Of a stretch of DNA of 36,837 nucleotides, positions 21,492 to 30,100 are shown in pieces. The notes under the pieces were generated by a model. That model was given only the letters and a program-made list of their open reading frames with translations. It searched no databases and was not told the DNA's origin. The translations under genes and the position numbers were made by a program. Origin of the DNA: JAGOQQ01 sp031973235 (GTDB taxonomy: Bacteria > Patescibacteriota > Minisyncoccia > Phycocordibacterales > UBA9973). The stretch is taken from the NCBI GenBank assembly GCA_031973235.1, contig DALYDM010000006.1:1-36837 (forward strand). The letters run 5' to 3'. Numbering within the stretch: position 1 is the stretch's first letter; each line of letters opens with the position of its first letter.

Positions 21492-21520
21492 TTGCAAAAA
21501 CTCAAATACTCTGTTACTAT
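21492..21520 (+). promoter_or_regulatory. Promoter for rpsP
   Basis: TTGCAA (21492-21497), 17 bp, TACTAT (21515-21520). The expected start is at the ATG at 21528, so the mRNA is probably leaderless. It is divergent from rnr. Confidence 0.7.
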
Positions 21521-21527
21521 GGGCGAT

Positions 21528-21833
21528 ATGTTAATGATCAGATTACAACGTATTGGTCGCAAGAACGAAGCTCAATTTCGCGTCGTCCTTACCGATTCTA
21601 AGAACAGCACAAAAAGTGGAAAGTTTTTAGAAGTGCTTGGCTCATACAATCCAAAAGGAGGTGAGGCGATTTTTAAGAAAGATCGAGTGTCTCACTGGAT
21701 GAAGAATGGTGCACAGACTTCAGATACAGTTCACAACTTTCTTGTAAAGCAAGGAATTCTCTCTGCAAAGACAAAAAATGTTCTCTCAAAGAAAACTCCT
21801 ACAAAGAAAAAGAAAGAAATGAAAAAATCATAG
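21528..21833 (+). CDS. rpsP: 30S ribosomal protein S16
   Basis: 101 residues from ATG 21528, chosen because MLMIRLQRIGRK is the conserved N-terminus and the ATG nine bases upstream overlaps the -10. Contains AQFRVVLTDSKN and the FLEVLGSYNPKG block of S16, and GAQTSDTVHNFL. A Lys-rich tail (TPTKKKKEMKKS) extends beyond the usual end and runs into the terminator stem. Normally followed by khpA-rimM-trmD-rplS; here a terminator intervenes. Confidence 0.95.
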   Translation: MLMIRLQRIGRKNEAQFRVVLTDSKNSTKSGKFLEVLGSYNPKGGEAIFKKDRVSHWMKNGAQTSDTVHNFLVKQGILSAKTKNVLSKKTPTKKKKEMKKS

Positions 21834-21851
21834 CACTCGCTATGATTTTTT
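21822..21851 (+). terminator. Terminator overlapping the rpsP stop
   Basis: AAAAAATCATAGC (21822-21834) pairs with GCTATGATTTTTT (21839-21851), loop ACTC. Confidence 0.92.
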
Positions 21852-21881
21852 TGTTTTATACACAGATTGCTGTGTGTATTG

Positions 21882-21909
21882 TTGCAACAAGATAATCACT
21901 TGATATAAT
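21882..21909 (+). promoter_or_regulatory. Promoter for khpA
   Basis: TTGCAA (21882-21887), 16 bp, TATAAT (21904-21909) preceded by TGA. The leader is about 60 nt, longer than elsewhere in the window. Confidence 0.75.
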
Positions 21910-21940
21910 AAATAGATAGCAGTTGTGGTCGACGCACTGC

Positions 21941-21979
21941 ATGAAGATTAACAACAAAATGGAGAAGAGAATACTATGA
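21941..21979 (+). CDS. Putative 12-codon leader peptide before khpA
   Basis: ATG AAG ... TGA encodes MKINNKMEKRIL; its TGA overlaps the khpA ATG as ATGA. The arrangement would allow translational coupling of khpA. GCAGT...ACTGC can pair just upstream. Could be chance, given its length. Confidence 0.3.
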   Translation: MKINNKMEKRIL

Positions 21980-22281
21980 TGGATAAAGAATTTCTCGAGT
22001 ACGTTGTGAAGGCGTTGGTCGATAAACCAAACGAAGTGAAAATCGATCGGACCGTCGACGAAATGGGAGTGTTGATTACTCTTTCAGTTAACGCAGAAGA
22101 TATGGGTAAGATTATTGGCCGACAAGGAAACACCGCGAAGGCAATTCGAACTCTACTTCGAGTCATTGGAATGAAAAACAATGCACGTGTAAACTTGAAG
22201 ATCAACGAACCAGAAGGTGGCAAAGGAAGTGCACATGCATCTTCAGTTGACGCCGCAATGGAAGATTTAAAGGGAATATAA
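21976..22281 (+). CDS. khpA: KH-domain RNA-binding protein KhpA
   Basis: 101 residues. A single KH domain with the GxxG loop GRQG at 48-51 in GKIIGRQGNTAKAIRTLLRV, after LITLSVNAEDM. KhpA binds RNA and in Firmicutes acts with KhpB in cell elongation and division control. It has its own promoter and terminator rather than being cotranscribed with rpsP. GGAGAAGAG upstream is one of the few Shine-Dalgarno-like stretches in the window. ATG 21976 or 21979 may be used. Confidence 0.92.
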   Translation: MMDKEFLEYVVKALVDKPNEVKIDRTVDEMGVLITLSVNAEDMGKIIGRQGNTAKAIRTLLRVIGMKNNARVNLKINEPEGGKGSAHASSVDAAMEDLKGI

Positions 22282-22317
22282 AACGGTTCTTGCACGACAG
22301 GGCAGAGAATTGTTTAC

Positions 22318-22345
22318 AAAAAATCACCAGTAATGGTGATTTTTT
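22318..22345 (+). terminator. Terminator after khpA
   Basis: AAAAAATCACC (22318-22328) pairs with GGTGATTTTTT (22335-22345). Confidence 0.9.
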
Positions 22346-22404
22346 GTTATTACTCTTGTGTTGCATTTTTTCGCGCTCCGTACTACGCTACTTATATAAA
22401 GACT

Positions 22405-23082
22405 ATGAATTTTCACATTATCACGCTTTTTCCAGAATCATTTGATTCATATATACATGAATCAATAGTTGGCCGGGCAATACATGAAAAGAAAATAAAA
22501 GTATTGTTTTATAATCCACGTGATTTTGTTACGGGGAAATTTAAACGTGTATGGCCAGATGGTAATGTGTCGCGAATTGTCGATGACAGACCATTTGGCG
22601 GTGGTCCAGGCATGGTGATGCGCGCTGAGCCAATATTGAAAGCTATTGAAAAAGCACAAAAGAAAATAAAAGGTAAATCAAAAATCATTTTCTTTACACC
22701 TTCAGGCACACTTTTTAATACATCGTATGCCAAAGATATAATTAAGAAAAAATATTCTGATATTATTTTTATTTGTGGTAGATATGAAGGAATTGATGTA
22801 CGCGTTCGCACCATCTTAAAAGCAGAAGAGGTGTCGATAGGCGAGTACGTACTTACAGGAGGAGAACTTCCCGCAATGGTTATGATAGATAGCATTTCAC
22901 GGCAAGTTGAGGGGGTGCTTGGAAATTTTGATTCTCGCGAAGAAGAACGTGCGTCTTCAAGTGATGTATATACAAGACCTGAAATTCTTGAATGGAAAGG
23001 AAAGAAGCATAAAGTACCAAAAGTACTACTTTCGGGGAATCATAAGGAAATAGAGGAGTGGAAAAAGAGTCAAAATAAATAA
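22405..23082 (+). CDS. trmD: tRNA (guanine37-N1)-methyltransferase TrmD
   Basis: 225 residues from ATG 22405 (MNFHIITLFPESF is the conserved start; the frame extends further upstream through a terminator and was trimmed). Makes m1G37 in tRNAs with G36 to prevent frameshifting. SPOUT knot residues: RPFGGGPGMVM, GRYEGIDVRV, SIGEYVLTGGELPAMVMIDS, then LLSGNHKEI near the end. Its usual partner rimM is absent between khpA and trmD, and rplS does not follow. A weak promoter (TTGCAT, TACGCT at 22361-22389) may precede it. Confidence 0.95.
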   Translation: MNFHIITLFPESFDSYIHESIVGRAIHEKKIKVLFYNPRDFVTGKFKRVWPDGNVSRIVDDRPFGGGPGMVMRAEPILKAIEKAQKKIKGKSKIIFFTPSGTLFNTSYAKDIIKKKYSDIIFICGRYEGIDVRVRTILKAEEVSIGEYVLTGGELPAMVMIDSISRQVEGVLGNFDSREEERASSSDVYTRPEILEWKGKKHKVPKVLLSGNHKEIEEWKKSQNK

Positions 23083-23106
23083 ACGCCGGCACTATACCGG
23101 CGTTTT
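23081..23106. terminator. Terminator after trmD
   Basis: AACGCCGG and CCGGCGTT enclose CACTATA; T run on the plus strand. Confidence 0.92.
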
Positions 23107-23108
23107 GC

Positions 23109-23321
23109 TTATACGATTGAAACTTTTTTTATTTTTCCGAGTTTTATCATTATAGGACTTTTTCCTGCTATGATGTGATCTTTATTTATGTCGGTTATGA
23201 CATATTGTGGCTCCACTACAATTTCAAGTGGAATTACAAACATATAACGATTCTTCATTTTTACCGATTTTCCGTCGCTCTGTGCGCAGTGGATTATGTT
23301 GAATATGTCTTCAGCTTTCAT
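23109..23321 (-). CDS. Small beta-rich protein, unknown function
   Basis: 70 residues from the ATG at 23321 (MKAEDIFNIIHCAQSDG). Short N-terminal helix and then alternating hydrophobic and charged residues suggesting a small beta barrel (YMFVIPLEIVV, PQYVITDINKDHIIAG). No family recognised. The frame continues upstream of 23321 but through the promoter. It is divergent from the 23395 gene and convergent with trmD. Confidence 0.6.
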   Translation of the reverse strand: MKAEDIFNIIHCAQSDGKSVKMKNRYMFVIPLEIVVEPQYVITDINKDHIIAGKSPIMIKLGKIKKVSIV

Positions 23322-23333
23322 TTTTTTCTTTTT

Positions 23334-23362
23334 ACAATAGCATGTATATATTGACTTGTCAA
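23334..23362 (-). promoter_or_regulatory. Promoter for the 23321 gene
   Basis: Minus strand: TTGACA (23357-23362), 17 bp, TATTGT (23334-23339) preceded by TGC. Confidence 0.65.
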
Positions 23363-23379
23363 TATGTTTGTGATATACT
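23349..23379 (+). promoter_or_regulatory. Promoter for the 23395 gene with palindromic -35 region
   Basis: TTGACT (23351-23356), 17 bp, TATACT (23374-23379) preceded by TGA. TATTGAC-TT-GTCAATA (23349-23364) is an inverted repeat in which the -35 hexamers of both divergent promoters abut. Confidence 0.7.
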
Positions 23380-23394
23380 ATTAAAAAACATAAT

Positions 23395-23697
23395 ATGGCT
23401 TCTGTATCAAGTGCAGTCAAAAGTGGTTCAAACGTAGCTGATTGGCTACTCGGGTTCATCTTTGGATATATTGAAAGGTTCTTTACCGTCAATATTCCAA
23501 AACAATTCAAATGGATGAGAGATCGCTATTACCCATGGGCAAAAGGACGGGTTAATCATCCAACAATGTATTCACGTCTAAATCATAAGGTGTTGCCGTG
23601 TGCAAAAAATGGAATGGCATTACTGATGGTTTTGCTAGGTCTAGTTGCTGTGGTGGTGCTGTGGGTTTGGGTGTTTATGAGATCGTTTCGAAAGTAG
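23395..23697 (+). CDS. Small membrane protein, unknown function
   Basis: 100 residues. An amphipathic/hydrophobic N-terminal part (GSNVADWLLGFIFGYIERFF), an aromatic and basic middle (FKWMRDRYYPWAKGR) and one strong C-terminal membrane helix (about 73-96, ALLMVLLGLVAVVVLWVWVF) ending RSFRK. Looks tail-anchored. No family recognised. Own promoter and terminator. Confidence 0.65.
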   Translation: MASVSSAVKSGSNVADWLLGFIFGYIERFFTVNIPKQFKWMRDRYYPWAKGRVNHPTMYSRLNHKVLPCAKNGMALLMVLLGLVAVVVLWVWVFMRSFRK

Positions 23698-23704
23698 GGT
23701 TTGT

Positions 23705-23735
23705 GAGGCCTCGTGCATGCGCGAGGCCTCTTTTT
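23705..23735 (+). terminator. Terminator after the 23395 gene
   Basis: GAGGCCTCG (23705-23713) and CGAGGCCTC (23722-23730), then five T. Confidence 0.93.
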
Positions 23736-23753
23736 GTGCCCACGAGTGCCCGT

Positions 23754-23782
23754 TTGACATCGGCAAAAGCTTGCCGTATACT
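23754..23782 (+). promoter_or_regulatory. rpoBC promoter with inverted repeat in the spacer
   Basis: TTGACA (23754-23759), 17 bp, TATACT (23777-23782). The spacer is almost entirely CGGCAA-AAGC-TTGCCG (23761-23776), a possible operator. Confidence 0.85.
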
Positions 23783-23788
23783 GTGGGT

Positions 23789-23947
23789 GATTGAAATTGA
23801 TTGAGTTTTTGGTGGCTTCAATCTTTATAAGCAATTAATTAGCCGATTAGATTGCTAAAAAAAGTTAATAACATTTATAAGTTAGCCTTGAAAACAGTAA
23901 GGTAGTTTTTACTACCCTTCTATTTTTCGTTTTATAGAAATACATTT
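23789..23947 (+). promoter_or_regulatory. rpoB leader with attenuator-like hairpin
   Basis: About 160 nt, long for this genome. TTAGC and GCTAA can pair in the middle. GGTAGT (23901-23906) and ACTACC (23911-23916) form a hairpin followed by CTTCTATTTTT, resembling a weak terminator just before the gene. No ORF is supported. Confidence 0.5.
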
Positions 23948-26900
23948 ATGGCACGCACCACAAAGGCACGAGAAAAGAAATTTTTCTCAAAATACAAGCA
24001 ACCACTTGTAGAATTTCCTAACTTACTAGAAACTCAAGTTAACTCATTTCGCTGGTTTGTCGAAGAGGGTCTAAGAGATGTATTCAAGGAATTTTCTCCA
24101 ATCAATGATTACTCGGAGAAAAAGTTCCAACTTGAATTCGTATCGTTTACACTTTCTGAGCCAAAACACGATGAGCACTACTCAAAGGTCAACAAACTTT
24201 CGTATGAAGGTCAGTTGAAAGCTCGAGTCAAACTTATTAACAAAGTCATTGGTGGACCATCAAAGGAACAAGAAATTTTCCTTACTGATATTCCACTCAT
24301 GACCGCACACGGAACATTCATTATCAATGGTGTTGAACGTGTTATTGTGCCACAGCTTGCACGAAGTGCGGGTGTGTTCTTCACTGATCTTGAAATCAAA
24401 GGTAAGAAATTTTTTGGCGCAAAAATAATTCCAGCACGTGGTGTCTGGATAGAAATTGAATCAGATGCCGATGGAACACTCTATGTTCGCATCGACAAAA
24501 AGCGTAAATTCCCAATTACGTCTCTTCTTCGTGTGTTGGGATTCCACACAGACGAAGCAATCTTGAAACTCGTCCAAGGAAATGAGGCATTTGAAAAACT
24601 AATGAAAATCTCAATTGAGAAAGATTCGGCTAAATCTCTCAATGATTCATATATTGAAATCTACAAGCGTCTTCGAGACGGAGACCTTGCAACACCAGAT
24701 AACGCAAAGGAGTTTATCGACACGCTCTTTTCACCAGAACGATATGACCTTTCACCAGTGGGACGTTTTTCACTCAACAAGCGTTTTGGAAAGGGAACTG
24801 AGAAAAAGGATCTTGATCACCGAACACTCACAAAAGAAGATGTGGCTTTGATTGTGAATCACGTACTGACACTCAACTCAACTCCAGGTGCAACTGCTGA
24901 TGATATTGATCATCTCGGAAAGCGACGTGTGAGATTTGTTGGAGAAATGCTCCAAGGAAAAGTTCGTGTAGGTATGACACAAATCAAGCGAAACATTCAA
25001 GATCGAATGTCTACAATTGATGTCACAAGTGCGATGCCAATTCAAATCATCAACCAGCGTCCACTTCAAGCTCGAATCAAAGAATTCTTCACTACAAACC
25101 AGCTTTCACAGTTTATGAACCAAGAAAATGTCTTGGCGGAAGTTGAACATATTCGAACATTGTCTGCACTTGGACCAGGAGGTCTCACTCGAGAGCGAGC
25201 AGGTCTTGAAGTGCGTGACGTGCACACATCTCACTATGGAAGAGTGTGTCCAATCCATACACCAGAAGGTCCAAACATTGGTCTTATTTTGCACTTGTCG
25301 TGTTATTCACGAGTTGATGAATTTGGAATTATTGAAACTCCATACGTGAAAGTTAAGAACGGAAAAATCACAGGTGAAGTGGTGTACATGAATGCACTTG
25401 AAGAAGAAAAGTACAACATTGCTCACGCTGGTGTTCGCTATGATGAAAAAGGAAATCTTCTAGACGAAAAAGTAGAAGCTCGTGTCAAAACAGAGCCAGG
25501 ACTTGTTGATCGAAGTGAAATCGACTTTATTGATGTTGCAACAAACCAAGCGTTCTCAATTGCAACTTCGATGATTCCATTTCTTGAACACGACGACGCA
25601 AACCGAGCACTCATGGGAAGTAACATGCAAAAACAAGCACTTCCATGTATCGTACCTGAAGCACCACTTGTGGCTACTGGTATCGAAGAAGTAGCCTCTC
25701 GAGATTCAGGACGTGTCGTGCTTTCAAAAGAAGAAGGTACAGTAACACAAGTAGACGGAAAGAAAATCACCGTTGAAGGAAAATCTGGAAAATCAATCAC
25801 ATATCCTCTCGTGGCATTTTCTCGAACAAACAACTTTGCTGCATTCCATCAGCGACCAAGTGTTAATCTTGGTGACAAGGTCAAAAAGGGTGATGTGCTT
25901 GCGGATACTTCTACATCAGATAATGGACAAATCGCACTCGGACAAAACGTATGCGTTGCCTTCATGTGTTGGAATGGAAACAACTACGAAGACGCGATTA
26001 TTCTCTCTGAACGACTTGTGAAGAATTCAAAATTCACTTCTATATATATTGAAGAGTATATCTGTGCTGTGCGAGACACAAAGCTTGGACCAGAGGTTAC
26101 TACTCGAGATATTCCAAACGTGGGTGAAGCAAAACTCAAAGACCTTGATGAAGACGGAGTTATTCGTGTTGGAGCAGAAATTCGTGAAAACGATATTCTC
26201 GTTGGAAAAATTACTCCAAAAGGAGAAACAGAACTTACTCCAGAAGAGAGACTTCTTCGATCTATCTTTGCTGAAAAAGCTCGTGATGTAAAAGATACAT
26301 CACTTCGACTTGAACACGGAAAACGTGGACGTGTTATTGGTGTAAAGATTTTCTCACGAGATCAAGGACACCAACTTGAATCTGGAATTATTAAAAAGAT
26401 TGTGATTGAGGTTGCACAAATCCGAAACATTTCTGTTGGTGACAAACTTGCAGGACGACACGGAAACAAAGGTGTTATTTCTACAATTCTTCCTGAAGAA
26501 GAAATGCCATACATGGCGGACGGAACTCCAGTGGATGTAATTCTTACACCGCTCGGTGTGCCATCACGTATGAACTTGGGACAAATTCTTGAAATGCATC
26601 TTGGATATGCTGCACACACACTTGGATATCAAGCGATTGTTCCACCATTTGGAGGAGCGTCAATCGACGAGATCAAAGGTGAACTCAAGAAAGCAGGATT
26701 TCCAGAAAACGGAAAGGTAACTCTCTATGACGGACGAACAGGAGAAGCATTCGAACAAGACATCGCAGTTGGATATATGTATGTTCTTAAATTGCACCAC
26801 ATGGTGGAAGACAAGATTCACATGCGTTCAATTGGTCCATACTCTCTCATTACTCAGCAGCCATTGGGAGGTAAAGCACAAGGTGGAGGACAGCGATTTG

Positions 26901-27133
26901 GAGAAATGGAAGTGTGGGCTCTGGAAGGATACGGTGCTGCACATGCACTTCGAGAAATGCTCACTATTAAGTCAGACGATATAAAAGGTCGATCAGCAAC
27001 ATTTGATAGCATCATTAAAGGAGAAGAGATTAAAGATCCAGGTATACCAGCATCATTTAATGTGTTACTCAATTACTTGAGAGGGCTCGCACTCGATGTT
27101 GATTTACAAAAGAAAGACGATAAAAATCGTTAA
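23948..27133 (+). CDS. rpoB: RNA polymerase beta subunit
   Basis: 1061 residues, well below the 1150-1340 of most bacteria, mainly through lack of lineage insertions. Starts FFSKYKQPLVEFPNLLETQ. Contains the rifampicin-region blocks (SQFMNQENVLAEVEHIRTLS, GPGGLTRERAGLEVRDVH, CPIHTPEGPNIGLI), the GNNYEDAIILSERLV block, GDKLAGRHGNKGV, and the C-terminal GGKAQGGGQRFGEMEVWALE. In the SQFM stretch a Glu occupies the place of the rifampicin-region Asp (VLAEVEH), and NPL is absent. rpoC follows after 32 bp. The ATG has no Shine-Dalgarno sequence. Confidence 0.97.
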   Translation: MARTTKAREKKFFSKYKQPLVEFPNLLETQVNSFRWFVEEGLRDVFKEFSPINDYSEKKFQLEFVSFTLSEPKHDEHYSKVNKLSYEGQLKARVKLINKVIGGPSKEQEIFLTDIPLMTAHGTFIINGVERVIVPQLARSAGVFFTDLEIKGKKFFGAKIIPARGVWIEIESDADGTLYVRIDKKRKFPITSLLRVLGFHTDEAILKLVQGNEAFEKLMKISIEKDSAKSLNDSYIEIYKRLRDGDLATPDNAKEFIDTLFSPERYDLSPVGRFSLNKRFGKGTEKKDLDHRTLTKEDVALIVNHVLTLNSTPGATADDIDHLGKRRVRFVGEMLQGKVRVGMTQIKRNIQDRMSTIDVTSAMPIQIINQRPLQARIKEFFTTNQLSQFMNQENVLAEVEHIRTLSALGPGGLTRERAGLEVRDVHTSHYGRVCPIHTPEGPNIGLILHLSCYSRVDEFGIIETPYVKVKNGKITGEVVYMNALEEEKYNIAHAGVRYDEKGNLLDEKVEARVKTEPGLVDRSEIDFIDVATNQAFSIATSMIPFLEHDDANRALMGSNMQKQALPCIVPEAPLVATGIEEVASRDSGRVVLSKEEGTVTQVDGKKITVEGKSGKSITYPLVAFSRTNNFAAFHQRPSVNLGDKVKKGDVLADTSTSDNGQIALGQNVCVAFMCWNGNNYEDAIILSERLVKNSKFTSIYIEEYICAVRDTKLGPEVTTRDIPNVGEAKLKDLDEDGVIRVGAEIRENDILVGKITPKGETELTPEERLLRSIFAEKARDVKDTSLRLEHGKRGRVIGVKIFSRDQGHQLESGIIKKIVIEVAQIRNISVGDKLAGRHGNKGVISTILPEEEMPYMADGTPVDVILTPLGVPSRMNLGQILEMHLGYAAHTLGYQAIVPPFGGASIDEIKGELKKAGFPENGKVTLYDGRTGEAFEQDIAVGYMYVLKLHHMVEDKIHMRSIGPYSLITQQPLGGKAQGGGQRFGEMEVWALEGYGAAHALREMLTIKSDDIKGRSATFDSIIKGEEIKDPGIPASFNVLLNYLRGLALDVDLQKKDDKNR

Positions 27134-27165
27134 TCACGTATTATTTAATCACTACCTAAACTATT

Positions 27166-30100
27166 ATGAATTCAAAAACTATCGACACAACAGACTTCGA
27201 TCAAATCAGTCTGAAACTCGCATCACCTGAACGTATTCGCGAGTGGTCATATGGAGAAATCACAAAACCAGAAACAATCAACTATCGAACTGGACGATCA
27301 GAGCGAGGTGGACTTTTTGACGAAAGAATTTTCGGACCCGAAAAGGACTATGAGTGTTATTGTGGAAAATATCGACGAGTTCGATATAAGGATATTGTGT
27401 GTGAAAAATGTGGCGTTGAAGTCACTGAGTCAATCGTGCGCCGAAAGCGAATGGGGCACATTGAGCTTTCTTCACCAGTAGCGCATATCTGGTTCCTTCG
27501 AGGTGTTCCATCACGAATGTCAATTTTGATGAATACACCTATCACTGATCTTGAAAAAGTAATTTACTTTGCAGGATATATGATCACAAAGGTTAATCAA
27601 GAAGAAAAAGAATCTATCTTGAAGAATCTTGAAAGTGAGTATAAGTCAAAAGTTAAAGGTGCAAATGATGAAGCAGATCGAGAAAAACTCAAAGAGCTTT
27701 TGACTGGTGCAAAAAAAGAAATCGGTGATATCTATGAAGGAAAAGTATTGAACGAAATTTCATATCATCACTTCTCTCTAAAATACGGAACATGTTTTGA
27801 GGCACAAATCGGTGCTGAGGCTATTTATAATATTTTTAAAAACATGGATCTTGCGAAGCTCAAAGTTAAGACTGAGCAAATGATTGAAACTGCAAGTGCG
27901 CTCGAGAAGGAAAAACTCCACAAGAGACTTGCACTTCTACGATCGATGATTCATGCAAACATTCGTCCAGAATGGATGTTCCTTTCAGCACTTCCTGTAA
28001 TCCCACCACTTCTACGACCGATGGTGGCTCTTGATGGTGGACGACATGCGACTTCTGATATCAACGATCTCTATCGTCGTGTGATAAATCGAAATAATCG
28101 TCTTAAGAAACTAAAAGAAATTGGTGCGCCAGATGTGATTTTGCGTAACGAAAAGCGTATTTTGCAAGAAGCAGTTGATGCACTCATAGATAACTCAATT
28201 GCATCTCAAAGTGATTCACAGGCAATGAGTCAATCTCAACGCCGTGCATTGAAATCTCTTTCTGATAACTTGAAATCAAAACAAGGTCTCTTTAGACAAA
28301 ATCTTCTTGGAAAGCGTGTAGACTACTCAGGACGTTCTGTGATTGTTGTTGGTCCTACTCTTAAACTTAACCAGTGTGGTCTTCCAAAGCATATGGCACT
28401 CGAGCTTTTCCGACCATTCGTGATTTCAAAACTTATTGCAAGTGAGCGAGCACACAATATTCGTGGTGCAAACAAACTTATTGAAGAAGGAGATCCAGAT
28501 GTATGGGCATTTCTTGAAGAATCAATTCAAGGTAAATATGTTCTTTTGAACCGTGCTCCTACACTTCACCGACTTGGTATTCAAGCATTCAACCCAACTC
28601 TTATCGAAGGAAATGCAATTCAAGTTCATCCTCTCGTATGTCAGGCGTTTAACGCTGACTTCGACGGAGACCAGATGGCGGTGTATCTTCCACTTTCAGT
28701 AGAGGCACAGGCAGAAGCACGTGATCTTATTGCAGCAAATAAAAATCTTTTGAAGCCAGCTTCAGGAGATCCAATTGTGCACCCACGTATGGATATGGTG
28801 CTTGGTTCATACTGGATGACAAAATCAGTTGATGGTGAAAAAGGAGAAGGAAGTACTTTCTCAAGTCCTAACGAAGCACTTACTGCATATGATTATGGAC
28901 AAATCGGCATGCGTGCAAAAATCAAAGTTCTTCCAACCGACAAACCAAAATATAATAAATTTGACGGAAAAATATTTGAGACATCACCAGGAAGACTTAT
29001 GTTCAATACAATCCTTCCAGATGATTTTCCATTTGTGAATGAAGAGATGACTCAAAAGAGACTTTCAGCACTCGTAGATGAACTTATTGGACAATACGGA
29101 ATCGACAATACTCCAAAAGTTCTCGATGCTATTAAGCAGTTTGGTTATACCTACGCAACACGCGCAGGAGTGACATGGAGTCTTGATAGTGTGCGTGTTC
29201 CAGAAGAAAAGAAAGGAATTATTGCACAAGGAAGAAAGGAAGAACTTGAAGTAATTGGACAATTCGAAGAAGGTCTCCTATCGCTTGAAGAAAAATACCA
29301 AAAACTTATTGAAATTTGGGGACACAAAAAAGCAGAAATTGAAAAGTTTATTCCAGGTACTCTCGAAAAAAATAGTTCAACATACGACATGATTATCTCA
29401 GGTGCTCGTGCATCCATGGGTTCACTTTCACAGATGTCAGGTATGAAAGGACTTATTCAAAACACTCAAGGTAAAACAATTGAGTTCCCAGTTATCCCAT
29501 CATTTATCGAAGGACTTTCTCCGCTTGAGTACTTCATTACAACACACGGATCTCGAAAAGGTCTCGCTGACACTGCGCTTTCAACCGCAAAGGCTGGATA
29601 CCTCACACGACGTCTTGTTGATGTGTCTCAGGATGTGATGATTACTGAAAAGGATTGTGGAAGTAAAGAAGGAAAACGACTCACCAAAGACAATATTTCT
29701 GGAGTTGAAATTCCACTATCAAAAAATATTCGAGGACGTGTTACTGCTGAAGATGTGAAAGATGCATCAGGTGCCGTGTTGTACAAAAAAGGAACAATGC
29801 TCACAAAAGAAGATGCTGCAATTGTAGAAAAAGCTGGAGTTGAGTCAGTCTTGGTTCGATCGCCACTTACTTGTAAGACACATTATGGTATTTGTCAGAT
29901 GTGTTACGGTCTTGATCTCGGAAGAAACAATTTAGTAAAACCAGGAGAAGCTGTGGGTATTATTGCCGCACAAGCTATTGGAGAACCAGGAACACAGCTT
30001 ACACTTCGAACCTTCCACGCTGGAGGAGTTGCTGGAGTTGATATTACACAAGGTCTTCCTCGTATTGAAGAAATCTTCGAACGACGACCACCGAAGAATC

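Noticed and set aside
23748..23782. CGGCAA...TTGCCG as a rho-independent terminator
   Set aside because: It lies between a consensus -35 and -10 with no T run; the real terminator for the upstream gene is at 23705-23735.
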